64,000 nucleotides of DNA from contig QIFC01000064.1 of NCBI GenBank assembly GCA_003228685.1, positions 1 to 64,000 of the forward strand, in the 5' to 3' direction. The notes under the pieces are model-generated. The model searched no databases and was not told the DNA's origin. It worked only from the letters and a program-made list of their open reading frames with translations. Position numbers and translations under genes: made by a program. This DNA comes from Chloroflexota bacterium (GTDB taxonomy: Bacteria > Chloroflexota > Dehalococcoidia > DSTF01 > RBG-16-68-14). Positions 26,997 through 34,729 of this stretch are shown here, piece after piece; within the stretch, counting starts at the first letter, position 1; each line of letters starts with the position of its first letter.

Positions 26997-27701
26997 CTGC
27001 TATCTAAGAAAACACCACGCATCCGCTTGTTGATTGCCGAACCTGCGGAACTGATTCGCGAAGGCATCTGCAATGCCTTGTCGGCCGACGAGAGCTACCT
27101 GATCAGTAGCCGGGTCGACCACCTCCAGGAAGCTCTAGCGAGCTGGGTCGGCGCGCCTCCGGAAGTTGTAATCATCGGCCTCACTCGCAGCGGTGCCGCC
27201 AGCCAACTCGACCCCACCGCAGCGCTCCGGATGATTGTGGAGCTCTGGCCAAGTGCTCTCGTCATCGCGCTGGCTCATAGAGACAGCGCGGACAATCTGG
27301 TTCGTGCCGTGGAACAAGGAGCAAGGGGCGCTCTCCTGCTCGACACGTCGGCAGCTGCGCTACGCCAAGCGGTCAGGGATGTTCTCGCCGGAGGGTGCGT
27401 CCTGGATCCTCGCCTCACGGACCGCATGTTTGCATCCGTGAGTTCCACGGCAGAAACCGCCGTGCACAGTGCCGCGGTTCCACCCTCCGGCACATTGCGA
27501 CGCCCCCTTAGCGCAAGGGAGCTTGAGGTTCTTCGCGAGCTTTCGGCCGGCCTGCGCAATAAAGAGATCGCAGGGCGGCTGGGCATCTCTGCCGGAACGG
27601 TAAAGACTCACGTCGCCAGCATCTTCGAGAAGCTCCAGGTCAACGATCGAACGGCAGCGGCGGTCGCTGCCATCCATTTGCATCTGTTAGACGCTGCCTA
27701 A
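26997..27701 (+). CDS. LuxR-type response regulator with aspartate-less receiver; probable CTG start
   Basis: This is a NarL-family protein of about 234 residues. The receiver-like domain begins KTPRIRLLIAEPAELIREGI and keeps the fold, but the acidic pair is Glu-Pro. The phosphoacceptor position reads VVIIGLTRSG (no Asp), and the conserved Lys (GYLLK) is replaced (GALLLD). The C-terminal HTH is intact: LSARELEVLRELSAGLRNKEIAGRLGISAGTVKTHV in pieces. It cannot be phosphorylated in the usual way. The TTG at 27027 would cut off the first beta strand. The only near-cognate codon in frame above it, after the TGA at 26973, is CTG 26997, which has AAGGAG seven bases upstream. It lies divergent from wzc and may control the glycan or chemosensory loci. 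Confidence 0.8.
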   Translation: MLSKKTPRIRLLIAEPAELIREGICNALSADESYLISSRVDHLQEALASWVGAPPEVVIIGLTRSGAASQLDPTAALRMIVELWPSALVIALAHRDSADNLVRAVEQGARGALLLDTSAAALRQAVRDVLAGGCVLDPRLTDRMFASVSSTAETAVHSAAVPPSGTLRRPLSARELEVLRELSAGLRNKEIAGRLGISAGTVKTHVASIFEKLQVNDRTAAAVAAIHLHLLDAA

Positions 27702-27721
27702 CTCGCCTTCGCCGCATTGTA

Positions 27722-27762
27722 TATCTGCCACTTTGCAGATGCTCACTCTCCCGTTTGGCAGA
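27722..27762. promoter_or_regulatory. Operator-like ATCTGC/GCAGAT half-sites
   Basis: ATCTGC (27722-27727) and GCAGAT (27734-27739) form an inverted repeat with a six-base spacer. GGCAGAT (27756-27762) repeats the second half-site. The cluster lies between the two LuxR-type genes, about 80-120 bases before the second, and suggests binding by a dimeric regulator. Confidence 0.4.
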
Positions 27763-27843
27763 TACACGAGCCGCGTGCGGCAAACGACAACCAATTAAGA
27801 CGATTCACATTGCGAGTCTAAGTAGCGAACAGGAAGTCGCATT

Positions 27844-28242
27844 ATGCCCCTACGCAGTTCGAACCTCACCAGCAACATGGCGCCAGACCCAATCGCTCCT
27901 CCGAACACCACCCAACCGGATGCCTCCAAGCCCGGCCCACGCGAAGGTGAGGGCTTGGCTGCCTCACTTCCACCCTCCCAAGAGTTGGTTACCTGGAACA
28001 AGCTCACTGCACGCGAGCGTGATGTTCTTTACGGAATCGCTCGAGGTCAGAGCAACAGAGAGATTGCGGCATCACTGGGCATCGGGCTGGGGACAGTCAA
28101 GGCACATGTGAAGCGTCTGTTTCTGAAGCTCGGCGTCCACGATCGCGCACGCGCGCCACTGGTTGCGGTGGGAGAACTCGAGCGCGCGGCCCAGCTGCCG
28201 CGCGCCCGCCGAGGGCGGCGCAGCCAACCCATCGCGTCCTAA
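27844..28242 (+). CDS. Stand-alone LuxR-type HTH regulator
   Basis: This 132-residue protein has a disordered Pro-rich N-terminus (about residues 1-45), a LuxR/GerE HTH (LTARERDVLYGIARGQSNREIA, then GIGLGTVKAHVKRLFLKLGV, about 54-110 in total) and a basic C-terminal tail. It has no receiver or ligand domain. AGGAAG lies seven bases before the ATG. It follows the Asp-less regulator on the same strand after a gap carrying operator-like repeats, so auto- or cross-regulation is likely. Its target is unknown. Confidence 0.75.
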   Translation: MPLRSSNLTSNMAPDPIAPPNTTQPDASKPGPREGEGLAASLPPSQELVTWNKLTARERDVLYGIARGQSNREIAASLGIGLGTVKAHVKRLFLKLGVHDRARAPLVAVGELERAAQLPRARRGRRSQPIAS

Positions 28243-28382
28243 CTGCCAACTCCGAGGCGAGGCGTGCCACAGATAGGGCGAACTCCTCTCCCTACCTGTC
28301 GCCACGTGTCCGCTCATCGAGGCGATGCTACGAGCACTGGCAGCATGTGCTGCCGGCGGCTGCCGGACTATCGAGCCTCCGG

Positions 28383-28934
28383 CTACGCGGCCTCTGATTC
28401 GACAGCTACAGCGCCGCTCTCTTCTGTGACCCCGTCTTCCGCCGTCACATCTTGGGCGATGTCTTCCAGCAGAGACGCGAACGTCGCCGGCTCTACATCG
28501 ATGCCGTTCCTAATAGCGCGCGCGTGGTCTATGTCCAGGATCAGGCGGTCGTCCAATCGGGCCACAGACTTCAGATAATCGGCGTTTCCGATATCCGCTG
28601 TCACAGCCTGGAACACGTCCTTGGCGAGCGTGATCACTTCAGCAACCCCGTCCACCACGAGGCCGACTTTGCTGTCGCCGTAGCTGACGAGAACGATACG
28701 AGTTTCGCTCCCGAACTCGGCCGGTTCGTAGCACAGGCATGCCCTGAGGTCGACCACGGGTATGACGGAACCGCGGACGTCGGTCACGCCCAGCATATTC
28801 CTCGGAGACTGGGGGACCGCCGTAATCTTCTGCGTCGGAATGATCTCATGGACGGCATCTATTTCGATCCCGCACAAGACGTCAGCGACCTTCGTGATCA
28901 CGAGCTGCCGGTTGGTATCTGATTGCGTCTCCAT
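28383..28934 (-). CDS. cheW: CheW-type chemotaxis adaptor
   Basis: This 183-residue protein consists of one CheW domain plus an acidic, Ala-rich C-terminal tail. CGIEIDAVHEIIPTQKITAVP, VTDVRGSVIPVVDLR and VGLVVDGVAEV follow the CheW pattern. The adaptor would couple a receptor to CheA. The start at 28934 has a GGAG box eight bases upstream; the long open frame to 29366 adds unrelated sequence. It is transcribed divergently from the main operon across a 660-base gap, the only chemotaxis gene here on the minus strand. Confidence 0.88.
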   Translation of the reverse strand: METQSDTNRQLVITKVADVLCGIEIDAVHEIIPTQKITAVPQSPRNMLGVTDVRGSVIPVVDLRACLCYEPAEFGSETRIVLVSYGDSKVGLVVDGVAEVITLAKDVFQAVTADIGNADYLKSVARLDDRLILDIDHARAIRNGIDVEPATFASLLEDIAQDVTAEDGVTEESGAVAVESEAA

Positions 28935-29135
28935 GCTTGCGTCTCCTCTATTTCTTGTTGATGGTGGGGGATGTCCTAATGCCTTCTCCTGTGTATCGGC
29001 TCCCGATGTCGGACTCTGAACATCATTGTCATCCTGGCGGCCAGCTACTAGGGCGATCTGGGACTCTGCACATCTCCGCACCTGCCGCATGCTACGGAGG
29101 ATGTTCCGCTTCGAAGAGAACTGACCTGCGCCGCA

Positions 29136-29149
29136 GCGAAACGTTTCGC
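29136..29149. promoter_or_regulatory. 14-bp palindrome resembling a LacI/PurR-type operator
   Basis: GCGAAACGTTTCGC is perfectly palindromic around a central CG, like operators of the LacI/GalR family (for example the PurR pattern GCAAACGTTTGC). It lies in the divergent region of the chemosensory locus, about 200 bases upstream of the minus-strand cheW. Confidence 0.45.
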
Positions 29150-29569
29150 GGGACGCCCTTCGCAGCTCCCTTACCTGAAACCCGCCCCTCAAATCAGCGA
29201 TTGCCCTGATACCCCCGCTCATTCGACGAGCGAACATTACCAAGTGACTAGGTGAAGCAATGGCGGCCGGCCTAGCACGCCAGGAAGCTGCCACGCACAA
29301 GGAGGCCGTCTCACGATACGAGAGGAGGCTTCTAGAACGAAGGCACGGAGCCGCAAACGGCCGCATGAAGGGTGTGCGGCCCGAGAGCGGCAGCGAAAGC
29401 TGAGATTTCGTAGTAGTCGCCCGAAGTACCGAAGCGCAGAGCAGCTACCCAGTCGTAAAGAGAAGGAGAACCACGGAATATGGCCAGGCCAACGGTACAA
29501 GACAGGATGGCAGCCTAACATCCCAGGTGTGAGGGGGTAGCCCGAGCCGGAACCGGCCGGGCCGCCCCT

Positions 29570-29588
29570 CCCCTTGTAACGGAAGGGG
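29570..29588 (+). promoter_or_regulatory. Hairpin occluding the cheW ribosome binding site
   Basis: CCCCTT (29570-29575) pairs with AAGGGG (29583-29588) around a seven-base loop. The 3' arm is the only Shine-Dalgarno-like sequence before the GTG start at 29596, seven bases away, so translation may be gated by RNA folding. Confidence 0.45.
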
Positions 29589-29595
29589 TAAGCGT

Positions 29596-30174
29596 GTGAC
29601 TTCAGAACAAGCAGCAATCACAACCCTAGAGCCGACCTCCGGCAGCACTTCGGATGGCGCGTCGAAGACGCACGCCAGCTGGCGGACCGGCGAGGACGCC
29701 CATGTCGTGATCCTCAGGTCCGGAGACGGGTTCTTCGGCATCGATATCACCACAGTTCAAGAGATTGTCCTTATGCAGGAGATCACCACGGTGCCCGCCA
29801 GTGCTACACACATCGCGGGGATAACCGACTTGCGAGGAAGAGTTGTGCCGGTCGCGGACTTCGCGACTTTGCTGGGCCGGACTCCGGGTGACCAGACCGA
29901 CGAGACGCGTGTGCTCGTCGTCGAGCAGGGAGGCGGCCACATCGGATTGATCGTTGATGCCGTCACGGAAGTAATGATGGTTGGCGGCGAAGAGATCGAA
30001 GACGCGAAGACGATTGGCGAGGAGGACCACGGATTCATCGTGGCCGTCGCGAAACTAGAAGGCAATCTGATCTCGCTCGTAGACATCGACGCCCTGCTCG
30101 TGGCGGCGAAGTCGAACTCGGGGCGAGAAGCGGTTGTCAACGAGGCCGCGGACGCGTCCGCTGCGACCGCGTAG
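29596..30174 (+). CDS. cheW: CheW-type chemotaxis adaptor
   Basis: This is a 192-residue CheW with an unstructured N-terminal 30 residues and an acidic/Ala tail. GFFGIDITTVQEIVLMQEIT, ITDLRGRVVPVADF and IGLIVDAVTEVMMV mark the domain. GTG is the start, as its in-frame position follows the AAGGGG arm of a hairpin. It is the first gene of the main chemosensory operon; a 167-base gap precedes the next small gene. A functional difference from the other two CheW copies cannot be read from sequence. Confidence 0.88.
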   Translation: MTSEQAAITTLEPTSGSTSDGASKTHASWRTGEDAHVVILRSGDGFFGIDITTVQEIVLMQEITTVPASATHIAGITDLRGRVVPVADFATLLGRTPGDQTDETRVLVVEQGGGHIGLIVDAVTEVMMVGGEEIEDAKTIGEEDHGFIVAVAKLEGNLISLVDIDALLVAAKSNSGREAVVNEAADASAATA

Positions 30175-30341
30175 CGCCAGTACATGACTGCCCGCGCGTG
30201 CGGGCGGCCAATTGTGCAGCAGACGAACGTCGCCTCACGCGTCTGAGCGTGGGGAGATGAAAAGCTTGCGCACAGAGACCATATGGAGCGCGCAGAGGAT
30301 GCTGGCGCCGCCAACGAAGATGCTCTCAAGGAGGGACCCAC

Positions 30342-30602
30342 ATGAGCACGAGCAAGCCAAGGCGCCTCCGCGTTCTGGATGCTTTCGACCGGCGCTTCCT
30401 CAACGAGATGCAGGACTGCTTCCCGCTTGCGCCCAACCCGTTCCTGGAGTTGGGCACAAGCGCCGGCCTAGCCGAAGAAGACGCCATTACGCGTATGCGG
30501 GCGCTGTGCGTCAACGAGCGCTTTACCGAGGCAAGGCGGCTCATGCTCACAAATCTGGGACTAGCGAACCTATGGCAAGAGGAGACTGTGGTTAATGGCT
30601 AA
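30342..30602 (+). CDS. Small AsnC/siroheme-decarboxylase-like HTH protein
   Basis: This 86-residue protein resembles the N-terminal winged-helix domain of AsnC/Lrp-type and AhbA/NirD siroheme decarboxylase proteins: RVLDAFDRRFLNEMQDCFPL, then PFLELGTSAGLAEEDAITRM, a typical helix-turn-helix. The downstream ligand or catalytic domain is absent. AAGGAGG lies just upstream of the ATG, and the stop overlaps the next cheW start by eight bases, so it is translated as part of the operon. A DNA-binding or protein-protein adaptor role is possible. The relation to decarboxylases is by motif impression only. Confidence 0.65.
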   Translation: MSTSKPRRLRVLDAFDRRFLNEMQDCFPLAPNPFLELGTSAGLAEEDAITRMRALCVNERFTEARRLMLTNLGLANLWQEETVVNG

Positions 30603-31080
30603 CGAAGAGACCGCCCAAGATGGACGGCATCTCGTCGTCTTCCGCCTTGGCAACGAAGCGTATGGCATCGACGTGAGGACTACCCGTGAGATCTTCCATC
30701 TCCAGGGCATCACACATGTTCCGAACGCACCAGAGTACGTCGAAGGCGTGATAAACCTGCGAGGCAAGGTTGTCCCCGTCATCGACCTGCGCAAGCGCTT
30801 CGGTGTTGAAGTGACCAAGGCCACGACCGACAGCCGAATCGTCGTCGTGGAGTACGACGGCGAAGACGTCGGGTTGATCGTGGACGCGGTGGAAGAAGTG
30901 CTTACCGTCGAAGCGGATCACGTTGCAGCAGCGCCGGAGGTCACGGAACAGGAGGGTACCAGCCTCACGCAGGGATTCGCCCAGCTCGACGATCAGCTGG
31001 TCATCCTAGTCGACATGGAGACGGTGCTAGGCGAGAAGGAAGAGGACAGCCCACCGCAGGCGCGTAAGGCCGCTGCCTAG
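30595..31080 (+). CDS. cheW: CheW-type chemotaxis adaptor
   Basis: This 161-residue single-domain CheW is the most canonical of the three: VVFRLGNEAYGIDVRTTREIF, VEGVINLRGKVVPVIDLRKRF and GLIVDAVEEVLTV. It lies directly upstream of cheA, with a 22-base gap, and overlaps the small HTH gene. It is the best candidate for the core adaptor of the signalling array. Confidence 0.92.
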   Translation: MANEETAQDGRHLVVFRLGNEAYGIDVRTTREIFHLQGITHVPNAPEYVEGVINLRGKVVPVIDLRKRFGVEVTKATTDSRIVVVEYDGEDVGLIVDAVEEVLTVEADHVAAAPEVTEQEGTSLTQGFAQLDDQLVILVDMETVLGEKEEDSPPQARKAAA

Positions 31081-31102
31081 GCGTTGGGAACGGATTGCGA
31101 CT

Positions 31103-33220
31103 ATGCCGGATATCGATCCAGAAGAACTGAAAGTCTTCCTGCAGGAAGTAGACGAGCAGCTTCAGCTTCTCGATCAGGACATTATCCGCCTGGAGAAGGA
31201 GCCGGACGACGCTGATCTGATCCAGGAGATCTTCCGGGCGGCGCACACACTCAAGGGTTCATCCGGCATGCTCGGCTTCAAGAAGATGGCGGGGCTTACG
31301 CATGTCATGGAAGACACCCTGGACCGCGTCCGCGGCGGCAAGCTTGCCGTTAGCGCCGAGCTAATCGACAGCCTCCTGCTGAGCTTGGACGCACTCAAGG
31401 CCATGACCGCAGGCCTGGAATCAGGAGAAGAGAGTACCTTCGAGATCGAACCGATGGTCGCATCGCTGCGTCAAGCGGCCGGAGATGAACCCGAGGCCGC
31501 AGCCGGCGCTGACGTGGAGCCGCGGGAGTCGATCGCGGCGCTGGTGGCTGAGGACGCCGAAGTGACGGAACGTATAGAGGCTGCTCTGGCAGACGACTCC
31601 ACGGTACGCGCCGTCCACATCGCCATCGTCAAGGGAACGGAATGGGCGGCCGTCCGCTGCCTGCAATCCCTGAATGAGCTGTCAACCCTGGGCGAGGTGA
31701 TCTTCTCGTCTCCGTCTCAGGAAGAGATCGAACAGGAGAAGGCGGACTCTCACCTGGACGTGATCATTATCGGCGGTGAGAATCCCGACGCCTTACGCGA
31801 CATCGTGTCAGCCATTGAAGACATCGAGCATGTGAGTGTCGAAACGTGGGCCGGCGCGAGCAACTCTACCGACGAACGGAAGGCTGATGACGGGCCTGTG
31901 GACGATGAAGAGCAGCGAGCCATCGATTTGGGTCCGGAGGCGCGTGGAAAGGAACCACGCGAGCAGTTGGAGATGGCAGGCCAGAAGATCGAGACGCTGC
32001 AGTCGATTCGTGTCGACATCGATCGCCTAGACGTCCTCATGAACCTGGTCGGTGAGTTGGTCATCGACCGCACCCGAATCGCCCAACTCAGCAGAACGCT
32101 GCGGACGCAGTATCGCGACAGTGAAGAGATTGAGGCGCTGAGCCAGACCTGCACACACATTGAAAAGATAGTCGACGAACTGAACGAAGGCATGATGGGC
32201 GTGCGCATGCTCCCGATAGGGACGCTGTTCAGCAAGTTCCCGCGCCTCGTGCGCGATGTCGCCCGCACCACTGGAAAGGCCGTGGATCTGGTCACCGAAG
32301 GCGAGGGAACAGAGATCGATCGCTCCGTCATCGAAAAGATCAAGGATCCGCTCGTCCACATGCTCCGGAATGCCGTCGACCATGGCATTGAAAGCCCGGA
32401 GGAACGTGAAGCCGCTGGCAAGCCAACGCCTGCGCAGGTCTACCTGTCTGCCCAACACGAGCAGGGCAACATCATTCTCACGTTACGGGACGACGGCAAA
32501 GGGATTGACCCGCAGGTGATGCGAGCGAATGCCGTCAAGAAGGGCATCCTCACGGCGGATGCGGCGGAACGCCTATCTGACGCCGAGGCTATCGATCTCA
32601 TCTTCGAGCCCGGATTCTCCACCGCGGCGAAGACCACCAATGTCTCAGGCAGGGGCGTCGGCATGGACGTTGTCAGGAGCGGTGTGGCGGCCGTGAACGG
32701 CCTGGTCAAGGTCACCTCTGAGGTCGGCAAGGGCACGACGTTTACACTCCAGCTCCCGCTGACGCTCGCCACATTCCGTGGCTTGCTTGTCGAGTCAGGA
32801 AACGGCGTGTACGCTTTCCCGCTCAGCTACGTGCAAGAGACCGGACAGCTAGATCCGGCGGATGTCGACGCAATCGTCGATGCGGAAGTACTGAAACGCA
32901 GCGGCGATGTGCTGCCGCTTCTACGTCTGGGTGACGCCTGCCAGAACGGCTCAGCGAACGGTGACGGACTGCGGGATCAGTTCGTTGTCATCGTCAAGGC
33001 GGGCGATCGGCCGGTGGCCATCGCCGTGGACGCGTTGCGAGAACAGCAGGAAATTGTGGTGAAGTCACTGGGCTCGTACATCGGCCAGGCCGACAATATA
33101 GCGGGCGCAAGTATTCTTGGGGATGGGCAAGTCGTGCTCATTCTCGATGTGGCAAGTCTCGTGAAAGAAGTGGCGCAGGGGAACCGGCGTGCGACAGAGC
33201 TTGAGAGGAGCATCTCTTGA
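31103..33220 (+). CDS. cheA: Chemotaxis histidine kinase CheA
   Basis: This 705-residue kinase has all five CheA domains. P1 contains the phosphorylated His48 in FRAAHTLKGSSGMLGF. A P2-like CheY/CheB-binding domain covers about residues 150-250. P3 dimerisation begins with SIRVDIDRLDVLMNLVGEL. P4 has N-box HMLRNAVDHGIESPEER, G1 DDGKGIDPQ and G2 GRGVGMDVV. P5 is a CheW-like domain. It phosphorylates CheY and CheB encoded downstream. The stop overlaps cheC by four bases (33217-33220). All catalytic residues visible are intact. Confidence 0.95.
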   Translation: MPDIDPEELKVFLQEVDEQLQLLDQDIIRLEKEPDDADLIQEIFRAAHTLKGSSGMLGFKKMAGLTHVMEDTLDRVRGGKLAVSAELIDSLLLSLDALKAMTAGLESGEESTFEIEPMVASLRQAAGDEPEAAAGADVEPRESIAALVAEDAEVTERIEAALADDSTVRAVHIAIVKGTEWAAVRCLQSLNELSTLGEVIFSSPSQEEIEQEKADSHLDVIIIGGENPDALRDIVSAIEDIEHVSVETWAGASNSTDERKADDGPVDDEEQRAIDLGPEARGKEPREQLEMAGQKIETLQSIRVDIDRLDVLMNLVGELVIDRTRIAQLSRTLRTQYRDSEEIEALSQTCTHIEKIVDELNEGMMGVRMLPIGTLFSKFPRLVRDVARTTGKAVDLVTEGEGTEIDRSVIEKIKDPLVHMLRNAVDHGIESPEEREAAGKPTPAQVYLSAQHEQGNIILTLRDDGKGIDPQVMRANAVKKGILTADAAERLSDAEAIDLIFEPGFSTAAKTTNVSGRGVGMDVVRSGVAAVNGLVKVTSEVGKGTTFTLQLPLTLATFRGLLVESGNGVYAFPLSYVQETGQLDPADVDAIVDAEVLKRSGDVLPLLRLGDACQNGSANGDGLRDQFVVIVKAGDRPVAIAVDALREQQEIVVKSLGSYIGQADNIAGASILGDGQVVLILDVASLVKEVAQGNRRATELERSIS

Positions 33221-33813
33221 ACGATCAAGAAATCGCGTTCTGGGCAGAACTCGTGAACAAGGGCACGAACAATGCCATGAACAACCTGTCACAAATGGTG
33301 GGCCAAGACATACAAGTGACTTCATTCGGCCTGAGGCAGATTCCGGTTGCGGAGACATCGCAACTTATGGGCGGGGCTGACGTGGAAGCGATCGGTATCT
33401 ACTTAACTGTCTCCGGCAGCGCGGATGGCCACATCATGCTGATGTACGACCCAAGAATGGCCTATGGCTTCGTTGACCTACTCATGGGCCAGCCAGAGGG
33501 AACCACAGAGGCTCTTGGGGAAATGGAGAGTTCAGCATTGGGAGAGCTCGGGAACATCATGGGATCGTCGTTCCTCAACGCACTGGCGGACGCCACGGGG
33601 CTGACGCTGATGCCTTCGCCGCCGCACGTCATGACAGACATGGCCGGCGCTCTTCTGGACATCATCGCCGCCGACATTCTGCAAACGCAGGATGACGCCT
33701 TCGTGGCAGAGGCAACATATCAGGCACCCGGTCGAAACATTTCTGGCATGTTCTTCGTCATTCCAACCCAGAACTTGCTGCAAGTGCTACTTGACACCAG
33801 GACGGCAGCGTGA
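33217..33813 (+). CDS. cheC: CheY-P phosphatase CheC
   Basis: This 198-residue CheC/CheX-fold protein has both CheC active-site repeats: AELVNKGTNNAMNNL near residue 10 and GELGNIMGSSFLNAL near residue 110. Each carries the conserved Glu and Asn of the E-x-x-N site. CheC removes phosphate from CheY and interacts with CheD. It starts with TTG in an overlap with cheA (the sequence reads CTCTTGAACG), consistent with coupling, and its stop overlaps cheD. In Bacillus and Thermotoga, CheC and CheD form an adaptation loop, likely also here. Confidence 0.88.
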   Translation: MNDQEIAFWAELVNKGTNNAMNNLSQMVGQDIQVTSFGLRQIPVAETSQLMGGADVEAIGIYLTVSGSADGHIMLMYDPRMAYGFVDLLMGQPEGTTEALGEMESSALGELGNIMGSSFLNALADATGLTLMPSPPHVMTDMAGALLDIIAADILQTQDDAFVAEATYQAPGRNISGMFFVIPTQNLLQVLLDTRTAA

Positions 33814-34313
33814 CAGTACAGAGTGCCACACAGCGAACTGACGTCGTCCTTGGCCTCGGCCAGATGCGCGTCACCAACGAGGCGGAGACGACCCTGGTCT
33901 GTCTAGGCCTCGGCTCGTGCGTGGCCGTCTGCGCGTACGACCCAATAGCCAAAGTAGCGGGAATGGCACATGTCGTGCTTCCAGCCAGTAGTAACGGCGC
34001 GGAGGCGCATCCGAAGTTTGCGGACGCTGCCATCCCGATCATCATCGAGCAGATGCAGGAGTTGGGCGCACTGAAGGTTCGAATGGTCGTCAAGATCGCT
34101 GGTGGAGCGCAGATGGTAGGCAATAACAGCACCATTGGCGTGATGAACATCGGCGACCGTAATGTGGAAGCCGTCACGGACGCCGTCAGGCAACATGGTC
34201 TTAAATTGCAGGCGGCCGATACCGGCGGCAACCACGGTCGCACGGCACGGTTCTTGGTGGGATCGGGCACGGTTCTCGTCTCGCAAGCAGGTGGGGCGAG
34301 CCATGAACTCTAG
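33810..34313 (+). CDS. cheD: Receptor glutamine deamidase CheD
   Basis: This 167-residue CheD shows LGLGSCVAVCAYD with the catalytic Cys and GMAHVVLP with the catalytic His, followed by KIAGGAQM. CheD deamidates or modifies receptor residues and stimulates CheC. It starts at GTG in a GTGA overlap with cheC. Its presence implies that receptors (MCPs) exist elsewhere in the genome, since none is in this window. Confidence 0.92.
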   Translation: MTVQSATQRTDVVLGLGQMRVTNEAETTLVCLGLGSCVAVCAYDPIAKVAGMAHVVLPASSNGAEAHPKFADAAIPIIIEQMQELGALKVRMVVKIAGGAQMVGNNSTIGVMNIGDRNVEAVTDAVRQHGLKLQAADTGGNHGRTARFLVGSGTVLVSQAGGASHEL

Positions 34314-34361
34314 GTTCAAGAAGGAAGCACGAACAACAAGTAGCGAACGGAGGTGCCGCTC

Positions 34362-34718
34362 ATGGCGACAGTCCTAGTGGTAGACGACTCTTCTTTCATG
34401 CGCATGCGCTGCGTATCGACTGTGAAGGAGCTCGGGTACGACACGGTCGAAGCAGGCGATGGCGCGGAAGCGATTCAAACATACAAAGACCAGAAGCCGG
34501 CTGCCGTGTTGATGGACATCACGATGCCCGGCACGGACGGCCTGCAGGCGCTCAAGGAGATCATGGCCTTTGATGGCAACGCCAGAGTGGCGATGGTCAC
34601 GGCTATGGGCCAGCAGAGCATGGTGATGGAGGCCATGAAGTCCGGCGCTAAAGACTTCGTGGTGAAGCCATTCGAACCAGACCGCGTGAAGGCGGCGCTG
34701 ACCAAGCTCCTCGCCTGA
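34362..34718 (+). CDS. cheY: Single-domain response regulator CheY
   Basis: This 118-residue receiver domain starts MATVLVVDDSS. The acidic pair (Asp-Asp), the phosphoacceptor in VLMDITMPGTDG, the Thr of MVTAMG and the Lys of VVKPF are all present, so it is phosphorylatable. The ATG at 34362 has GGAGG eight bases upstream; a GTG nine bases earlier is less likely. It lies between cheD and cheB and is the predicted output of CheA. The FliM-like peptide protein at the operon end is a candidate target. Confidence 0.93.
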   Translation: MATVLVVDDSSFMRMRCVSTVKELGYDTVEAGDGAEAIQTYKDQKPAAVLMDITMPGTDGLQALKEIMAFDGNARVAMVTAMGQQSMVMEAMKSGAKDFVVKPFEPDRVKAALTKLLA

Positions 34719-34729
34719 ACTGAGGAGTG

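Larger units (their letters stand above)
28935..29595. other. 660-base non-coding interval between divergent cheW genes
   Basis: This region has no supportable gene. A 14-base palindrome lies at 29136-29149. From about 29250 to 29545 the plus strand has a stop-free, very basic frame of roughly 95 codons with no ATG, GTG or TTG near its beginning. That interval also has a hairpin (29359-29365 with 29375-29381, seven pairs) and GNRA-like loops. It could be a structured leader RNA for the operon or a retroelement remnant. I do not find riboswitch consensus blocks in it. Confidence 0.45.

Noticed and set aside
29250-29595. Cyclic di-GMP (GEMM) or TPP riboswitch
   Set aside because: A CTGAGA and a GCAAAC are present, but the other conserved blocks of both classes are missing.
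29237-29617. 126-codon minus-strand frame in the cheW intergenic region
   Set aside because: It has no ribosome binding site, overlaps the start of the plus-strand cheW, and its composition looks like a non-coding GC-rich shadow.
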